Shown one piece after another: positions 26,706-36,080 of a stretch of DNA of 64,000 bases. This stretch comes from Oceanispirochaeta crateris (GTDB lineage Bacteria; Spirochaetota; Spirochaetia; DSM-2461), in the NCBI RefSeq assembly GCF_008329965.1, contig NZ_CP036150.1, positions 1,798,001 to 1,862,000 on the forward strand, in the 5' to 3' direction. Numbering within the stretch: position 1 is the stretch's first letter; each line of letters begins with the position of its first letter. The position numbers and the translations under genes were made by a program. A model generated the notes under the pieces. It was not told where the DNA came from. It did not search any database and saw nothing but the letters and a program-made list of their open reading frames with translations.

Positions 26706-26711
26706 TTTATA
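26706..26711 (-). promoter_or_regulatory. Extended -10 element directly before the ATG at 26700
   Basis: On the minus strand TGG precedes TATAAA (26711-26706), followed by AGAGG and the ATG. The five-base gap places the expected transcription start at the start codon. AGAGG directly touching the ATG is too close to act as a normal ribosome site. The -35 region is weak. Confidence 0.35.
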
Positions 26712-26881
26712 CCATATAAATCGAGTTTAGAACACTGCTACTCATCCTGAGAATTTGAGAATCCATCAAGAACCGCCCCTATTAATACTATTTTTATAAT
26801 ATTTATGAAACTTTCCGGTCCTAAATAGCTTATTTTATAAGAGAGTTGCTACAAAAAATAAAAATAAGTCAGGAGTATTTT

Positions 26882-27976
26882 ATGTTCAGGATTTTCATAT
26901 TGTTAATGCTATGGGGAGGATCGGCTCTCTATGCCGGGGGTCAGCAGGCGGATCAAGTTGGAGAAAGAAGCAAAGGCAGCGATGACCTTGAAAAAATTCT
27001 CTCTGACTCAAACCTTGAAGTTGCCACCTTTGCAGGAGGCTGTTTTTGGTGTACCGAATCTGATTTTGAACAAGTTCCGGGTGTCAGTGAAGTCATTTCC
27101 GGCTACTCAGGTGGTCAATTGGAGAACCCGAGCTATCAACAGGTATCTTCAGGGACAACAGGACATCTGGAAGTCATACAAATCTATTATGATCCCAAGA
27201 GAGTCAGCTTCAGCCAACTCCTGGATACACTGTGGAGGGTGATGGATCCCACCGATGGAGAAGGCTCCTTCGTAGACAGGGGCAATCAGTATACCAGCGC
27301 TGTATTCTACCATTCTGAAGAACAAAGAGCCCTCGCCGAAGCCTCCAAGAAGGCAATGAATGAGTCCGGCATTTTCAAAAAAGACTTAGTCACACCCATC
27401 AGACCCTATGTGAACTTCTATGCTGCCGAAGAATATCACCAGGACTATTACAAGAAAAATCCTATTCGCTACAAGTACTACAGGCACAACTCTGGAAGAG
27501 ATCAGTTTCTAGAAGAAGTATGGGGGTTTGAGAAAGTCAGTTACAATAAGCCGGGAGACAAGGAGATCAAAGAAATTCTGACACCCCTGCAAATTGAGGT
27601 CACCCAGAATGAGGGGACAGAACCCGCCTTTGACAACGAATACTGGGAGAACAAAGATGCGGGAATTTATGTGGATATTGTGACAGGTGAACCCCTTTTT
27701 AGTTCTGTCGATAAATATAAATCCGGCACCGGCTGGCCTAGCTTCACACGTCCCCTGGTGGCAGAGAATATCACCGAACATACGGACAATAAACTGCTTT
27801 ACACAAGGGTGGAAGTACGAAGTTTGTACGGCGATAGTCATCTGGGTCATGTGTTCCCCGATGGTCCGGCACCCACTGGACTGCGCTACTGTATTAATTC
27901 GGCAGCCCTCCGCTTCATCCCCCTCTCTGAATTGGAACAGGAGGGATATGGGTCCTTTTTAAGTTTCTTTCCTTAA
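26882..27976 (+). CDS. msrAB: Secreted methionine sulfoxide reductase MsrA-MsrB fusion
   Basis: 364 residues from ATG 26882, with CAGGAG 7 nt upstream; the frame is open to TTG 26846. A signal peptide ([20 protein letters not shown]) is followed by an MsrA domain with the catalytic GGCFWC and a C-terminal MsrB domain with GTGWPSF and [11 protein letters not shown], whose Cys is catalytic. The zinc CxxC pairs of many MsrB proteins are absent, so it is a zinc-free type. It repairs both methionine-S- and methionine-R-sulfoxide, here outside the cytoplasm. Confidence 0.93.
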   Translation: MFRIFILLMLWGGSALYAGGQQADQVGERSKGSDDLEKILSDSNLEVATFAGGCFWCTESDFEQVPGVSEVISGYSGGQLENPSYQQVSSGTTGHLEVIQIYYDPKRVSFSQLLDTLWRVMDPTDGEGSFVDRGNQYTSAVFYHSEEQRALAEASKKAMNESGIFKKDLVTPIRPYVNFYAAEEYHQDYYKKNPIRYKYYRHNSGRDQFLEEVWGFEKVSYNKPGDKEIKEILTPLQIEVTQNEGTEPAFDNEYWENKDAGIYVDIVTGEPLFSSVDKYKSGTGWPSFTRPLVAENITEHTDNKLLYTRVEVRSLYGDSHLGHVFPDGPAPTGLRYCINSAALRFIPLSELEQEGYGSFLSFFP

Positions 27977-28000
27977 AGACAATATGAAAAAGGCAAAAAA

Positions 28001-28381
28001 TTATTTATCAACCGGGATGGTGAATTGATGGCTTTGAAAACGGTCGCCTCCAAACCAAAGATCAATCTTGATCCCTGAATCGGTTTGCACAACATCTGAA
28101 TGTTTGACCTGCCATCCCAGAAGATCCAGACGGGCGGAACCCAGCATATCATGACCTGTCATGGCGCCGTAATATTCGGCCAGCTCAGGACGTTTGCGGC
28201 TATTTAGGGCTTTTCTCATGGAATCCAGTTCATCCTCTGTATGCTTGTTGTCATCCAGGATACAGAGGTGGAGACCGTCTTCCTCCTGATGAAGAGAGAC
28301 CACAAGGCGCATGGGATTCTCGTCCAGCAGATAATTTGATATTTCACCGATCAGATTCAGAATGAGATCTTTTCTTTTCAT
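28001..28381 (-). CDS. Hypothetical protein next to the DUF1576 transporter-like gene
   Basis: 126 residues, no signal peptide or membrane segment. The pattern (an N-terminal helix with EISNYLLDENPMRLVVSL, a short DDNK acidic turn, and a G-containing stretch GSARLDLLGWQV) faintly resembles the ATP-binding fold of small histidine kinase or anti-sigma proteins, without a clear N box. AAGGAG lies 9 nt before the ATG. It starts 14 nt after the upstream DUF1576 gene and should be co-transcribed. Confidence 0.6.
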   Translation of the reverse strand: MKRKDLILNLIGEISNYLLDENPMRLVVSLHQEEDGLHLCILDDNKHTEDELDSMRKALNSRKRPELAEYYGAMTGHDMLGSARLDLLGWQVKHSDVVQTDSGIKIDLWFGGDRFQSHQFTIPVDK

Positions 28382-28395
28382 ATGTTCAAAACTCC

Positions 28396-29604
28396 TTACT
28401 TTTCTACTTTGTTATTCCGGTACCACTGGATGACTGCCACCGTGGCCGCGGCCGTGAGGCCTCCTGCAAAACCGTTGTTGTACAGATTCATACCTCCCTG
28501 CCAGGTTCCTGTCTGGCTGACCATGACAAAATGAATGAAACCGGCTAACAATCCAGTAAAATAACCAAACTGCCCCGCCAAGGGTGCCAGGGTGGTACTG
28601 AACAGCAGAGCCAGCACAGGCCCCGGATCAGAAAGCGGTCTTGAGAAGACAAAACAGCTTAAGGCCACTCCTGCCACTACGGACCAGGAGTTTCTGAAGT
28701 GAGTACCAAAGGCACCAAATCCCATGACAGTCAACAAACCGCCAAGGACAGGACCATTAAAATCCCCCCCTACGGCTAAAACAAGGACCGAACCTGCCAG
28801 CCCGAGGAGTCCTGCATTCAAAAAGGCTCCACCGGGACTCTCCAAGTCGGTAAAATCAGAAGGAAGCCGTCCGGACTGCTTCTGTATGGATAGGAAAGCC
28901 CGGAAAGCCTTTCCTTTTTCCCTGACTAGAGCCATCCCAATGAGGAGTATGGACAAGCCCGGGATGAGAAGTTTCAAGAACAGAATATCTGTAGTATACC
29001 AGACGAGAGCTGGTTCAAAGGGAAGACCTGCCGCCTTAAGTATAGAAGCGGCAAAGAGGCTCAGAAACCCGCAAGTCAGCCCCATATTGTACAGGCTGTA
29101 TCCCTGATGCAGGTGCAGCATGGCAACCGCAAGGGACGGTAGAATAAACCCGGCGACAGTTCCCCCTAAAAATCCAAGGAAGACTCCCTGCCAGAGATCC
29201 AAACCGGTTTCCAGAAACAAGACACTAACAAGGGGTCCCATAGCTGTGCCGAACAGGGCGATGATTATATAATCCCGCAGTTTTTTGCCCACTAAACGGG
29301 CCGAAAGAGTGACCCCTAAAATGATAGGCAGAATGTTCAGGGGTGTTTTTCCAAAAAGACCAAATCCCATCATGGTCAATATGGCGGCAAAGGTCGTTCC
29401 TGAAAAAGAAATTCCCGTAGCATAAACGAGAATAACACCAATAAGACCGACGGCAGCGGCATTTAAAAGAGTGCCCCCTATGCCGGCAACGGCAAAGAAG
29501 TCATTAATCAGTCTCCCGGGATGAAGTTGAAGATTCAAGAAAGCCTGGAGAGATTCAATCACACCGTCATTGAAAAATGCGGCCATAATGAAAAGAAAAA
29601 TCAT
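28396..29604 (-). CDS. DUF1576 family polytopic membrane protein
   Basis: 402 residues, about ten membrane segments. The two halves are clearly homologous: GGTLLNAAAVGLIGVILVYA in the first and GGAFLNAGLLGLAGSVLVLA in the second, each followed by a TMMGFGLFGK- or TVMGFGAFGT-type block. Such an inverted or tandem pseudo-repeat is typical of transporters and channels, and the family is uncharacterised. The start may be ATG 29604 or ATG 29586; no Shine-Dalgarno sits before either. The divergent neighbour is the cobalamin riboswitch operon. Confidence 0.8.
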   Translation of the reverse strand: MIFLFIMAAFFNDGVIESLQAFLNLQLHPGRLINDFFAVAGIGGTLLNAAAVGLIGVILVYATGISFSGTTFAAILTMMGFGLFGKTPLNILPIILGVTLSARLVGKKLRDYIIIALFGTAMGPLVSVLFLETGLDLWQGVFLGFLGGTVAGFILPSLAVAMLHLHQGYSLYNMGLTCGFLSLFAASILKAAGLPFEPALVWYTTDILFLKLLIPGLSILLIGMALVREKGKAFRAFLSIQKQSGRLPSDFTDLESPGGAFLNAGLLGLAGSVLVLAVGGDFNGPVLGGLLTVMGFGAFGTHFRNSWSVVAGVALSCFVFSRPLSDPGPVLALLFSTTLAPLAGQFGYFTGLLAGFIHFVMVSQTGTWQGGMNLYNNGFAGGLTAAATVAVIQWYRNNKVEK

Positions 29605-29784
29605 TAAAAATAGATATAGAGATATAATATTCGATGAAGTTTTCAGAACCCGCTCCCCTTTTATTACAAATAGTATCTTATTCTAGATTTCTGAACACAT
29701 CTGTCAACATGATACAGCAAAGATCCTCGACTAAAGGAATGGTAAAAGGATGCACATCAGTATATAATATTCTCCAACATCCTG

Positions 29785-29940
29785 AATTGAGGGAAGAGAG
29801 GTGCAATGCCTCCACGGTCCCGCCGCTGTAAACAGGGAAAATTCTGCCATTCAAGGACCTCGAAGGAGGGAATAGCCACTGGGTCGCCCGGGAAGGCTTG
29901 GTAGAATTTTATGATCTGTGAGTCAGAAAACCTGAATCAG
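29785..29940 (+). ncRNA. Cobalamin (adenosylcobalamin) riboswitch
   Basis: The conserved aptamer blocks occur in order: GAGAGGTGCAATGCC, TCCACGGTCCCGCCGCTGT, then the B12 box around AATAGCCACTGGGTC with GGGAAGGC, then GAGTCAGAAAACCTG. All fit the family pattern. Downstream, a GCGGC/GCCGC hairpin (29962-29976) lies directly before the ribosome site CGAGGAG of btuF, suggesting control of translation. A TATAAT at 29763-29768 is a candidate -10 about 20 nt upstream. Corrinoid binding should repress the transport operon. Confidence 0.95.
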
Positions 29941-29961
29941 ATGATTTCAATCCACCCATTG

Positions 29962-29976
29962 GCGGCCAACAGCCGC
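29962..29976 (+). promoter_or_regulatory. Expression-platform hairpin of the cobalamin riboswitch
   Basis: GCGGC, a CAACA loop and GCCGC form a 5-bp GC-rich stem 25 nt before the btuF ATG, followed by CGAGGAG. No T-run follows, so translational rather than transcriptional control is likely. Confidence 0.5.
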
Positions 29977-30001
29977 TGATGATGTAACGAGGAGATTACA
30001 T

Positions 30002-30931
30002 ATGGATAGGAAAAGAAAGCCCCTGATATTGCTAATGCTTTCTCTCTGCCTGAACCTTTTTTCAACAGGACAGATGGATTCCCCATCGGAAATCAGCAGG
30101 CTCCCGAATGAAATAGAACCCTTCAGTTTCACAGATAGCCGCGGCGTGAGCCGGGTGTTCCAGGAATATCCCCGGAAAGTGGTCTCCCTGGGTCCTAATA
30201 TGACAGAAACAATCTTTGCCCTGGATAGGGGGGATCTCTTAATTGGTCGAACCGATTTTTGTGATTTTCCAGAAGAGGTCAGCCTTATACCCAGTGTGGG
30301 GAACTTGATAGAACCCAACATGGAAACAATCGTGAATCTGGATCCCGACCTGATCATAGCTTCCACACATGTCTCATTGGAAGTGCTGGAGAAACTGGAG
30401 TCCTTTGGCATCCCTACGGTGATGATTTACGGGGAAGAAAACTTTGACGGCATGAAGAGTGTCATCTCGGGCTGTGCCACTTTGCTGAATGCCGAAGAGG
30501 AAGGAACTGCCCTACTCCAGGATATAAGCACCCGCCTTGAGGCTGTCGGCCAGAGAGTGAGCCAAATGCGGTACCATCCCAGCTGTTATTACGCTCTGGG
30601 ATTCGGAGACGGAGGAGACTGGACGGCCGGTGGAAGTACCTTCATCAACGAGCTGCTGAGCCTTGCCGGTGGAAAGAATATCGCTGCAGATCAATCTGGA
30701 TGGTCCTATTCAAAAGAGCTTTTAGTCTCCAAGCAGCCGGAAATCATCATTTTGAACAGAGGTTTAAAGAAGGAATTTCTTTCACTTCCAGTCTATGACG
30801 GCCTCAAGGCTTCCCTCAATGATAGAGTCTTTGAGATTGATGAAAATATCCTGGTTCGCCAGGGACCACGGCAAATCACAGCATTGGAAGAACTCACCCT
30901 CATCATGGAATCCGCCCTTGATCAACCCTGA
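30002..30931 (+). CDS. btuF: Corrinoid ABC transporter substrate-binding protein
   Basis: 309 residues of the BtuF/FhuD class III binding-protein fold: VVSLGPNMTETIFALDRGDLLIGRT, LDPDLIIAS and the DGLKASLNDRVFEIDENILVRQGPR end block are typical. The N-terminus is a signal peptide ending near Gly23; the Cys in LSLCLN does not make a standard lipobox, so anchoring is unsure. It sits behind a cobalamin riboswitch, which identifies the ligand better than the sequence does. It captures cobalamin or cobinamide in the periplasm for the BtuC/BtuD transporter. Confidence 0.9.
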   Translation: MDRKRKPLILLMLSLCLNLFSTGQMDSPSEISRLPNEIEPFSFTDSRGVSRVFQEYPRKVVSLGPNMTETIFALDRGDLLIGRTDFCDFPEEVSLIPSVGNLIEPNMETIVNLDPDLIIASTHVSLEVLEKLESFGIPTVMIYGEENFDGMKSVISGCATLLNAEEEGTALLQDISTRLEAVGQRVSQMRYHPSCYYALGFGDGGDWTAGGSTFINELLSLAGGKNIAADQSGWSYSKELLVSKQPEIIILNRGLKKEFLSLPVYDGLKASLNDRVFEIDENILVRQGPRQITALEELTLIMESALDQP

Positions 30932-31946
30932 CAGAGCCACCTCTCGTATCCCGGGGCTGATCCTCCTGAGTCTCCTCTTCCTCTCCATCCCCCTGGCGTC
31001 TTCCATAGGAGCAGTGCCTCTTCCTTTTAAGGGGATTCTCAGCTTCCTGTTTACCCGGAGCCATAGCGGACTCAGCGAAGCACAGCAGATTATCCTTCTC
31101 CAAATCCGGTTACCCCGAGTAGTCCTGGCGGGCCTCTCCGGTGCGGGACTCTCCCTGTCGGGACTCGTGTTTCAGGCCATCTTCAGAAATCCCATGGCCG
31201 AGCCCTACCTGCTCGGTGTTGCCTCAGGAGCTTCCCTGGGAGCCGCCCTGTTTATGATGTTGAATGTCCCCCTGGCCTTTTTATCCGCCCTGGGACTGAC
31301 GGCCTCAGCCTTTGCTGGGAGCTTGCTTTCGGTCTTCCTGATCCTGATGCTGGGAGCACGCAACCGGAACAACATGAGCTCCCTTCTCCTGGCGGGAATT
31401 GCCTTCAGCGCCATTGCCCAGGCGGGCGTTTCGGTTTTAATGATGATCAACAGAGAAAAAATAGAAAGGATCGTATTCTGGACCCTGGGCAGTTTTTCTG
31501 CGGCCACACAGGGAAAGAGCCTGATCCTCTTGATACTGCTGATACCATCTGTTCTGTTCATCCTCAGCCGCCATAGAGAGCTGGACCTATTGAGCCTCGG
31601 CCATGAAGAGGCCCATTCACTTGGAATCAACCCCGAAAGAGTCTCTTTTGTACTCCTATTGGTGAGCTGCCTTATAACCGCCACCGTGGTTTCTGTGTGT
31701 GGAATCATCGGTTTTGCCGGCCTTTTGATCCCCCACCTGATGCGCCTTATCTCGGGACCCGATCATAGGCGCCTCACAGGCCTGTCTCTCATGGGAGGAG
31801 CTCTGCTGATGATTCTCTCAGATCTCCTGGCCAGGACAGTCATTGCCCCCACGGAGATTCCTGTGGGCGTTCTTACGGCCCTCATGGGTGGTCCCTTTTT
31901 CCTTTATCTCCTGCGTATGAACATCAGAAAAGGACAATCCCAGTGA
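30918..31946 (+). CDS. btuC: Corrinoid ABC transporter permease
   Basis: 342 residues from TTG 30918, chosen because it gives the normal length and overlaps the btuF end by 14 bp; the frame is open to 30795 without reason. About ten membrane segments. QIRLPRVVLAGLSGAGLSLSG and NPMAEPYLLGVASGASLGA are BtuC/FecCD signatures; GLLIPHLMRLISGPDHRRL is the EAA-like loop that contacts the ATPase. It forms the channel with BtuD. Confidence 0.92.
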   Translation: MINPDRATSRIPGLILLSLLFLSIPLASSIGAVPLPFKGILSFLFTRSHSGLSEAQQIILLQIRLPRVVLAGLSGAGLSLSGLVFQAIFRNPMAEPYLLGVASGASLGAALFMMLNVPLAFLSALGLTASAFAGSLLSVFLILMLGARNRNNMSSLLLAGIAFSAIAQAGVSVLMMINREKIERIVFWTLGSFSAATQGKSLILLILLIPSVLFILSRHRELDLLSLGHEEAHSLGINPERVSFVLLLVSCLITATVVSVCGIIGFAGLLIPHLMRLISGPDHRRLTGLSLMGGALLMILSDLLARTVIAPTEIPVGVLTALMGGPFFLYLLRMNIRKGQSQ

Positions 31947-32719
31947 ACCCAGCAGTCATGGTCGAGGATATGAACTTTTCCTATGGGAAAGATTTTCACC
32001 TGAACCTTCCTCATATTCAAATATACCCCGGAATGCTGACGGTCATATTGGGGCCGAACGGTTCGGGGAAAACCACGTTCTTCTCTCTTTTAAGGGGAAG
32101 GCTCAAACCGGATAATGGAAAAATCACCGTCTTTGGAAAAAATCTATCCGTTTTAAAAGACAGGGAAAGAGCCGCCTTGATCGGACTGGTTCCCCAGAGA
32201 ACAGAAACGGCTTTTGCCTATACAGTGCAACAGATGGTTGCCATGGGATACTACCGGAAGACCAAGTCATTATGGCATGATACGGTTGATCATAAGGCTC
32301 TGGCACTCCTGATGGATCGACTCGATCTGAAATCGCTGGCTGACCGCGAAGTAAACAGCCTCAGCGGAGGAGAGTACCAAAGAGTACTGCTGGCCCGTGT
32401 CCTTGCACAGGACCCGAAGGTTCTCCTCCTGGACGAACCGGCCAACCATTTGGACCTCCACCATCAGGATGATCTCCTTTGCCTCCTCAAGGAGGAAGCG
32501 AAGAGGGGGAAAACAGTGATTGCCATCCTGCATGACATCAATCAGGCCCTACTGTACGCAGACAGGGTCATTCTACTCCATGAAGGCAACTGCGAGGACT
32601 CAGGGCTGGCCCGGGACGTCGTAACTCCGGAAAACATAAACAAAGTCTACAAAATAAACCTAGACTATTATCACCACCATCAGGAGGATACAGCTCTGTT
32701 AGGACCAATCAAATCATGA
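31943..32719 (+). CDS. btuD: Corrinoid ABC transporter ATPase
   Basis: 258 residues. Walker A GPNGSGKTTFF, Q-loop near VPQRTETAFAYT, signature LSGGEYQRVLLARVL, Walker B VLLLDEPANHLDL and the H-loop AILHDINQA are complete. The GTG at 31943 overlaps the btuC TGA; ATG 31958 is an alternative that removes five residues. It drives corrinoid import and is followed by cbiZ with an ATGA overlap. Confidence 0.93.
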   Translation: MNPAVMVEDMNFSYGKDFHLNLPHIQIYPGMLTVILGPNGSGKTTFFSLLRGRLKPDNGKITVFGKNLSVLKDRERAALIGLVPQRTETAFAYTVQQMVAMGYYRKTKSLWHDTVDHKALALLMDRLDLKSLADREVNSLSGGEYQRVLLARVLAQDPKVLLLDEPANHLDLHHQDDLLCLLKEEAKRGKTVIAILHDINQALLYADRVILLHEGNCEDSGLARDVVTPENINKVYKINLDYYHHHQEDTALLGPIKS

Positions 32720-33441
32720 AGCAATGCGGAACGATCCCCCTGAAGGGACTAGATATTTCATACAATTGTGAAGAAGATCATGCCCGTCTTGATTTTTCCT
32801 CACCTGTCGAATCCCTGTCATCGGCCCTGTACCGGGGAGGCAGACAGACCATCTCCCATGTTCTGAACATGCAGGTTACTCATAATGTTTCCGATGAATA
32901 TAAGGGGTACGAATCTCCTCAGCTTACCCTTGAAAATAAAGCCAGGTCTCTGAATATGGGAAAAGATTTTGCCGGAATGATGACCTCCGCATCCATGAAG
33001 AGTTTTCGCTTTTACAGTGAAACCGAGGGAGATGTGGGTGTTTTCTGCTGCCTGACAGCCGGATTGACCAATTCACGCGCTCCAGGAGATAAGGCCGACT
33101 TCAGAGAACTGGAAGCTCATAGAGCCGGTAAGGGCACCATCAATATCATAGCAGGAACAAATGTCCGCTTGTCCGAGGCCGCTCTTTGTGAAGCCCTTAT
33201 GGTCGTCACCGAAGCCCGCAGCTGGGCTGTGATGAATAATGACGTAAAAAGCCGGGTATCCGGAATCCCCGCCTCTGGAACGGGTACGGATTCTCATCTC
33301 GTCTTCTCAGGAAACGGCCCGGAAATCCACTTTTGCGGCAAACACACCCTGTTGGGAGAGATGCTCGCCAGAGCCGTCATTACTCCCTTACAGGAGGTGA
33401 TTAGACTCATTCAAGAGATGGAAAGGTTGAAAATCATCTGA
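32716..33441 (+). CDS. cbiZ: Adenosylcobinamide amidohydrolase CbiZ
   Basis: 241 residues. It shows the CbiZ pattern with SSALYRGGRQTISHVLNMQV, GMMTSASMKSFRFYSE, and the late GTGTDSHLVFSGNG block. In the family it removes the aminopropanol part of adenosylcobinamide or cobalamin to give cobyric acid for remodelling. The ATG overlaps the btuD stop, so uptake and salvage are coupled and both are under the cobalamin riboswitch. The cell can thus convert foreign corrinoids to its own type. Confidence 0.88.
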   Translation: MKQCGTIPLKGLDISYNCEEDHARLDFSSPVESLSSALYRGGRQTISHVLNMQVTHNVSDEYKGYESPQLTLENKARSLNMGKDFAGMMTSASMKSFRFYSETEGDVGVFCCLTAGLTNSRAPGDKADFRELEAHRAGKGTINIIAGTNVRLSEAALCEALMVVTEARSWAVMNNDVKSRVSGIPASGTGTDSHLVFSGNGPEIHFCGKHTLLGEMLARAVITPLQEVIRLIQEMERLKII

Positions 33442-33486
33442 TTCTTATCAAGAGTCGATGTGAATTTCTGAAAAAAGCCCCCTTCC

Positions 33487-33516
33487 TTAACATCAGCTGA
33501 CAAGTCAGGCTATACT
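33487..33516 (+). promoter_or_regulatory. Promoter with -10 directly before the ATG at 33524 (candidate leaderless mRNA)
   Basis: TTAACA (33487-33492), an 18-nt spacer and TATACT (33511-33516) form a good sigma-70 promoter. Only GCAAACC (7 nt) lies between the -10 box and the ATG, and there is no Shine-Dalgarno, so the mRNA probably starts at or beside the start codon. Confidence 0.6.
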
Positions 33517-33523
33517 GCAAACC

Positions 33524-34624
33524 ATGAAATACTCCTACATCACCGACTTTGGTCATTTTACACTCAAATTTGAAACCCAGGATAAATCATTAAAGCCCTT
33601 TGATGCCGCCGATGAATATCTACTGTCACTCCTGGCAGATACAAAATATGCACATCAGAAACTTCTGCTTGTCAATGACCGCTGCGCAGCTCTATCAGTA
33701 CCTCTGGCGGAACAACTGATTGGTCATGTCAACGATTCTCTCCATGAACTGGAAGAAACAGCAGAAAACATGCATGAGAACGGAAAGCCGCCGTGTCCTT
33801 CTCAATCAATCCTGAAACCCATACCGGATGCCCCGGACTGCATCGTTATGAAAATACCCAAATCATTGGACCACTTCCGGTTTCAGTTGCAGAAAATCAG
33901 AGCGGGAATCCAAAAAGAGACAGAGATTCTTGCCGCCGGCATGAGCCGTTATCTTCCGGCGAGTTATTTTGAATGCTTTCAGGCAGAAACTCAGGATGCG
34001 ACCTATTCCAGAATTGAGAAAAAAGCCAGATATTACAAGGGAGTTCTGAAACCCCAAACAGAAATGTCTGTACAATCCTCATCCTATGTTTGGGAGGGTC
34101 GCAGATACATCAGTCTGCCAGGGGTTTTTTCCCACCGGGGGGTAGATCCAGGAAGCGGATTCCTATTAAAAAACATGCCCGATCTTCCTGTCCCGAAGGT
34201 GATCATAGACCCCGGCTGCGGGAATGGCATTCTGGGACTGGAAGCATTGAATATTTGGCCCGAAGCCCGGCTGACTGCGACCGATGAGAATGCTCTAGCT
34301 GTGGCCAGCACCCTCCAAAATAGTGAACGTGCAGGAGTGGCGGAACGCTGTACTGTATTGCAAACCCGGATTCTCAGAGGAATAGCGCAGGAATCTGCAG
34401 ATCTGATCCTGTGCAATCCTCCCTTTCACCGGGGACACACTGTCTCATTGGAAACAGGATTCGCTTTCATACGAGAATCCTCGGCGGTCCTGCGAGAAGG
34501 AGGATATATGGCTCTGGTTGTAAACAAAACCCTGGGATATGGAAATATTTTGAAAGAGAATTTTCAGAAGGTGAACATCCTCAAACAAAACAGCAAGTAC
34601 CGTCTGATCCTCTGCCGTAAATAG
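33524..34624 (+). CDS. RlmG/RsmC-like rRNA guanine N2-methyltransferase
   Basis: 366 residues. The C-terminal half is a Rossmann methyltransferase with IIDPGCGNGILGLEAL for SAM binding and the LCNPPFHRG catalytic tetrad motif (NPPF) used by N2-guanine methyltransferases. The N-terminal half is the degenerate methyltransferase-like domain seen in RlmG and RsmC. Which rRNA position it modifies cannot be told. The gene is alone on its strand, convergent with fumC. Confidence 0.85.
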   Translation: MKYSYITDFGHFTLKFETQDKSLKPFDAADEYLLSLLADTKYAHQKLLLVNDRCAALSVPLAEQLIGHVNDSLHELEETAENMHENGKPPCPSQSILKPIPDAPDCIVMKIPKSLDHFRFQLQKIRAGIQKETEILAAGMSRYLPASYFECFQAETQDATYSRIEKKARYYKGVLKPQTEMSVQSSSYVWEGRRYISLPGVFSHRGVDPGSGFLLKNMPDLPVPKVIIDPGCGNGILGLEALNIWPEARLTATDENALAVASTLQNSERAGVAERCTVLQTRILRGIAQESADLILCNPPFHRGHTVSLETGFAFIRESSAVLREGGYMALVVNKTLGYGNILKENFQKVNILKQNSKYRLILCRK

Positions 34625-34646
34625 AGCAGTTCATCTACACCGCCCC

Positions 34647-36038
34647 TCAATGCTCTCCTGTCATAGTCGCCGGATCAAGGAGTCTGTCAATATCCTCTTT
34701 TTTCAAAAGCCCGGATTCATACAGAACTTCACGGACTGGACGTTTCTCCTTATAGGCCTTGTATGCCAGCTCAGCTGCCTTATCGTATCCTATTGTCAAG
34801 GCAACAGGAGTCACCATGGCAAGAGATCCTTCTATGGCCTGCAGGCAGTTTTCCTCATCGGCCTGAATGCCATCGATACAGTTTGCGGCAAAGACTCTGG
34901 ACGTCTCAGCCAGTAGATTCAAAGAGGTCAGGGTCTCATGTGAGATCAGGGGCATCATCATATTCAACTGAAGGGGACCATGCTGGTTGGCAATGGAAAC
35001 TGACAGGGCTTTTCCCTGAAGGAAAGCCGCCACCTGAATGACCATTTCGGGGATAACTGGATTGACCTTTCCTGGCATGATGGAACTGCCCGGCTGAAGG
35101 GTGGGAAGGATAATCTCTCCCAGACCGGAACGGGGACCGCTTGTGAGAAGCCTCAAGTCATTGGCTATCTTCATAAAATCACAGGCTATGGAATTGATCA
35201 CTCCCATAAGATCCACCTGGCTGCTTCTGAAGGAGATTCCCTGGAATTTATTATCCATGGGTCTAAAAGGAATGCCCGTTTCATCGGCAATTCCCTTTAT
35301 GGCCGCAGGGGCAAATCCCGGATGGGCATTCAATCCTGTTCCAATGGCCGTCCCACCCAAAGGCAAATCACACAGCAGGGTCTTCTGATGCTCAAGGTTT
35401 TTTCGACCCTGCCCAACTTGAACGGCAAAAGCCGAGAACTCCTGTCCCAGAGTCATGGGAACAGCATCCTGAAGGTGGGTACGTCCCAGTTTGATGACCT
35501 CTGAGAACTCTATGGATTTTTTTGAGAACGACTCCTCCAAGGCTTTCATCCCCGCAACGGCATCCTCCAAAAGAAGACGATTTGCCAAAGAGATGGCTGT
35601 TGGAATGACATCGTTGGAAGATTGTCCCATGTTGACATGATCATTGGGGTGTACGGGCTTACGGCTACCAACTTCGCCTCCCAAAAGAAGATTCGCCTTG
35701 TTGGAAAGGACTTCGTTGATATTCATATTCCAGGATGTTCCGGAACCGGTTTGAAATACATCAATGGGAAATTGGTCCGTACTCTTCTCTTCTATGATCG
35801 CATCCGCACTGCGGGCAATGGCCTGAGAAAGGGATTCATCCAGCAGTCCTAAAGAAGCGTTGGCTCTGGCGGCATGTTTCTTTATAAGACAAAGGGCTTT
35901 CACCATGTAGGGGTGAATCCGTAAGGGAGAGACAGCAAAATTCCCGACAGCTCTTTGAGTTTGTGCCCCCCAGAGGCAATCAGAAGGCAGGCGCATCTCT
36001 CCCATAGAATCAAATTCGGTTCTTATATCTTTGCTCAT
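34647..36038 (-). CDS. fumC: Class II fumarate hydratase
   Basis: 463 residues, the usual length. GSGTSWNMNINEV, GRTHLQDAVPMTLGQEFSA and the signature GSSIMPGKVNPV with the catalytic loop serine are all intact. The oxygen-stable, iron-free enzyme interconverts fumarate and malate. TCAGGAGAGATAAA precedes the ATG. It lies 43 nt downstream of the lipase-like gene on the same strand and ends 22 nt from the convergent methyltransferase. Confidence 0.95.
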   Translation of the reverse strand: MSKDIRTEFDSMGEMRLPSDCLWGAQTQRAVGNFAVSPLRIHPYMVKALCLIKKHAARANASLGLLDESLSQAIARSADAIIEEKSTDQFPIDVFQTGSGTSWNMNINEVLSNKANLLLGGEVGSRKPVHPNDHVNMGQSSNDVIPTAISLANRLLLEDAVAGMKALEESFSKKSIEFSEVIKLGRTHLQDAVPMTLGQEFSAFAVQVGQGRKNLEHQKTLLCDLPLGGTAIGTGLNAHPGFAPAAIKGIADETGIPFRPMDNKFQGISFRSSQVDLMGVINSIACDFMKIANDLRLLTSGPRSGLGEIILPTLQPGSSIMPGKVNPVIPEMVIQVAAFLQGKALSVSIANQHGPLQLNMMMPLISHETLTSLNLLAETSRVFAANCIDGIQADEENCLQAIEGSLAMVTPVALTIGYDKAAELAYKAYKEKRPVREVLYESGLLKKEDIDRLLDPATMTGEH

Positions 36039-36080
36039 TTTATCTCTCCTGATAGTTTAAATCTTCTCACAATTTGTTTT

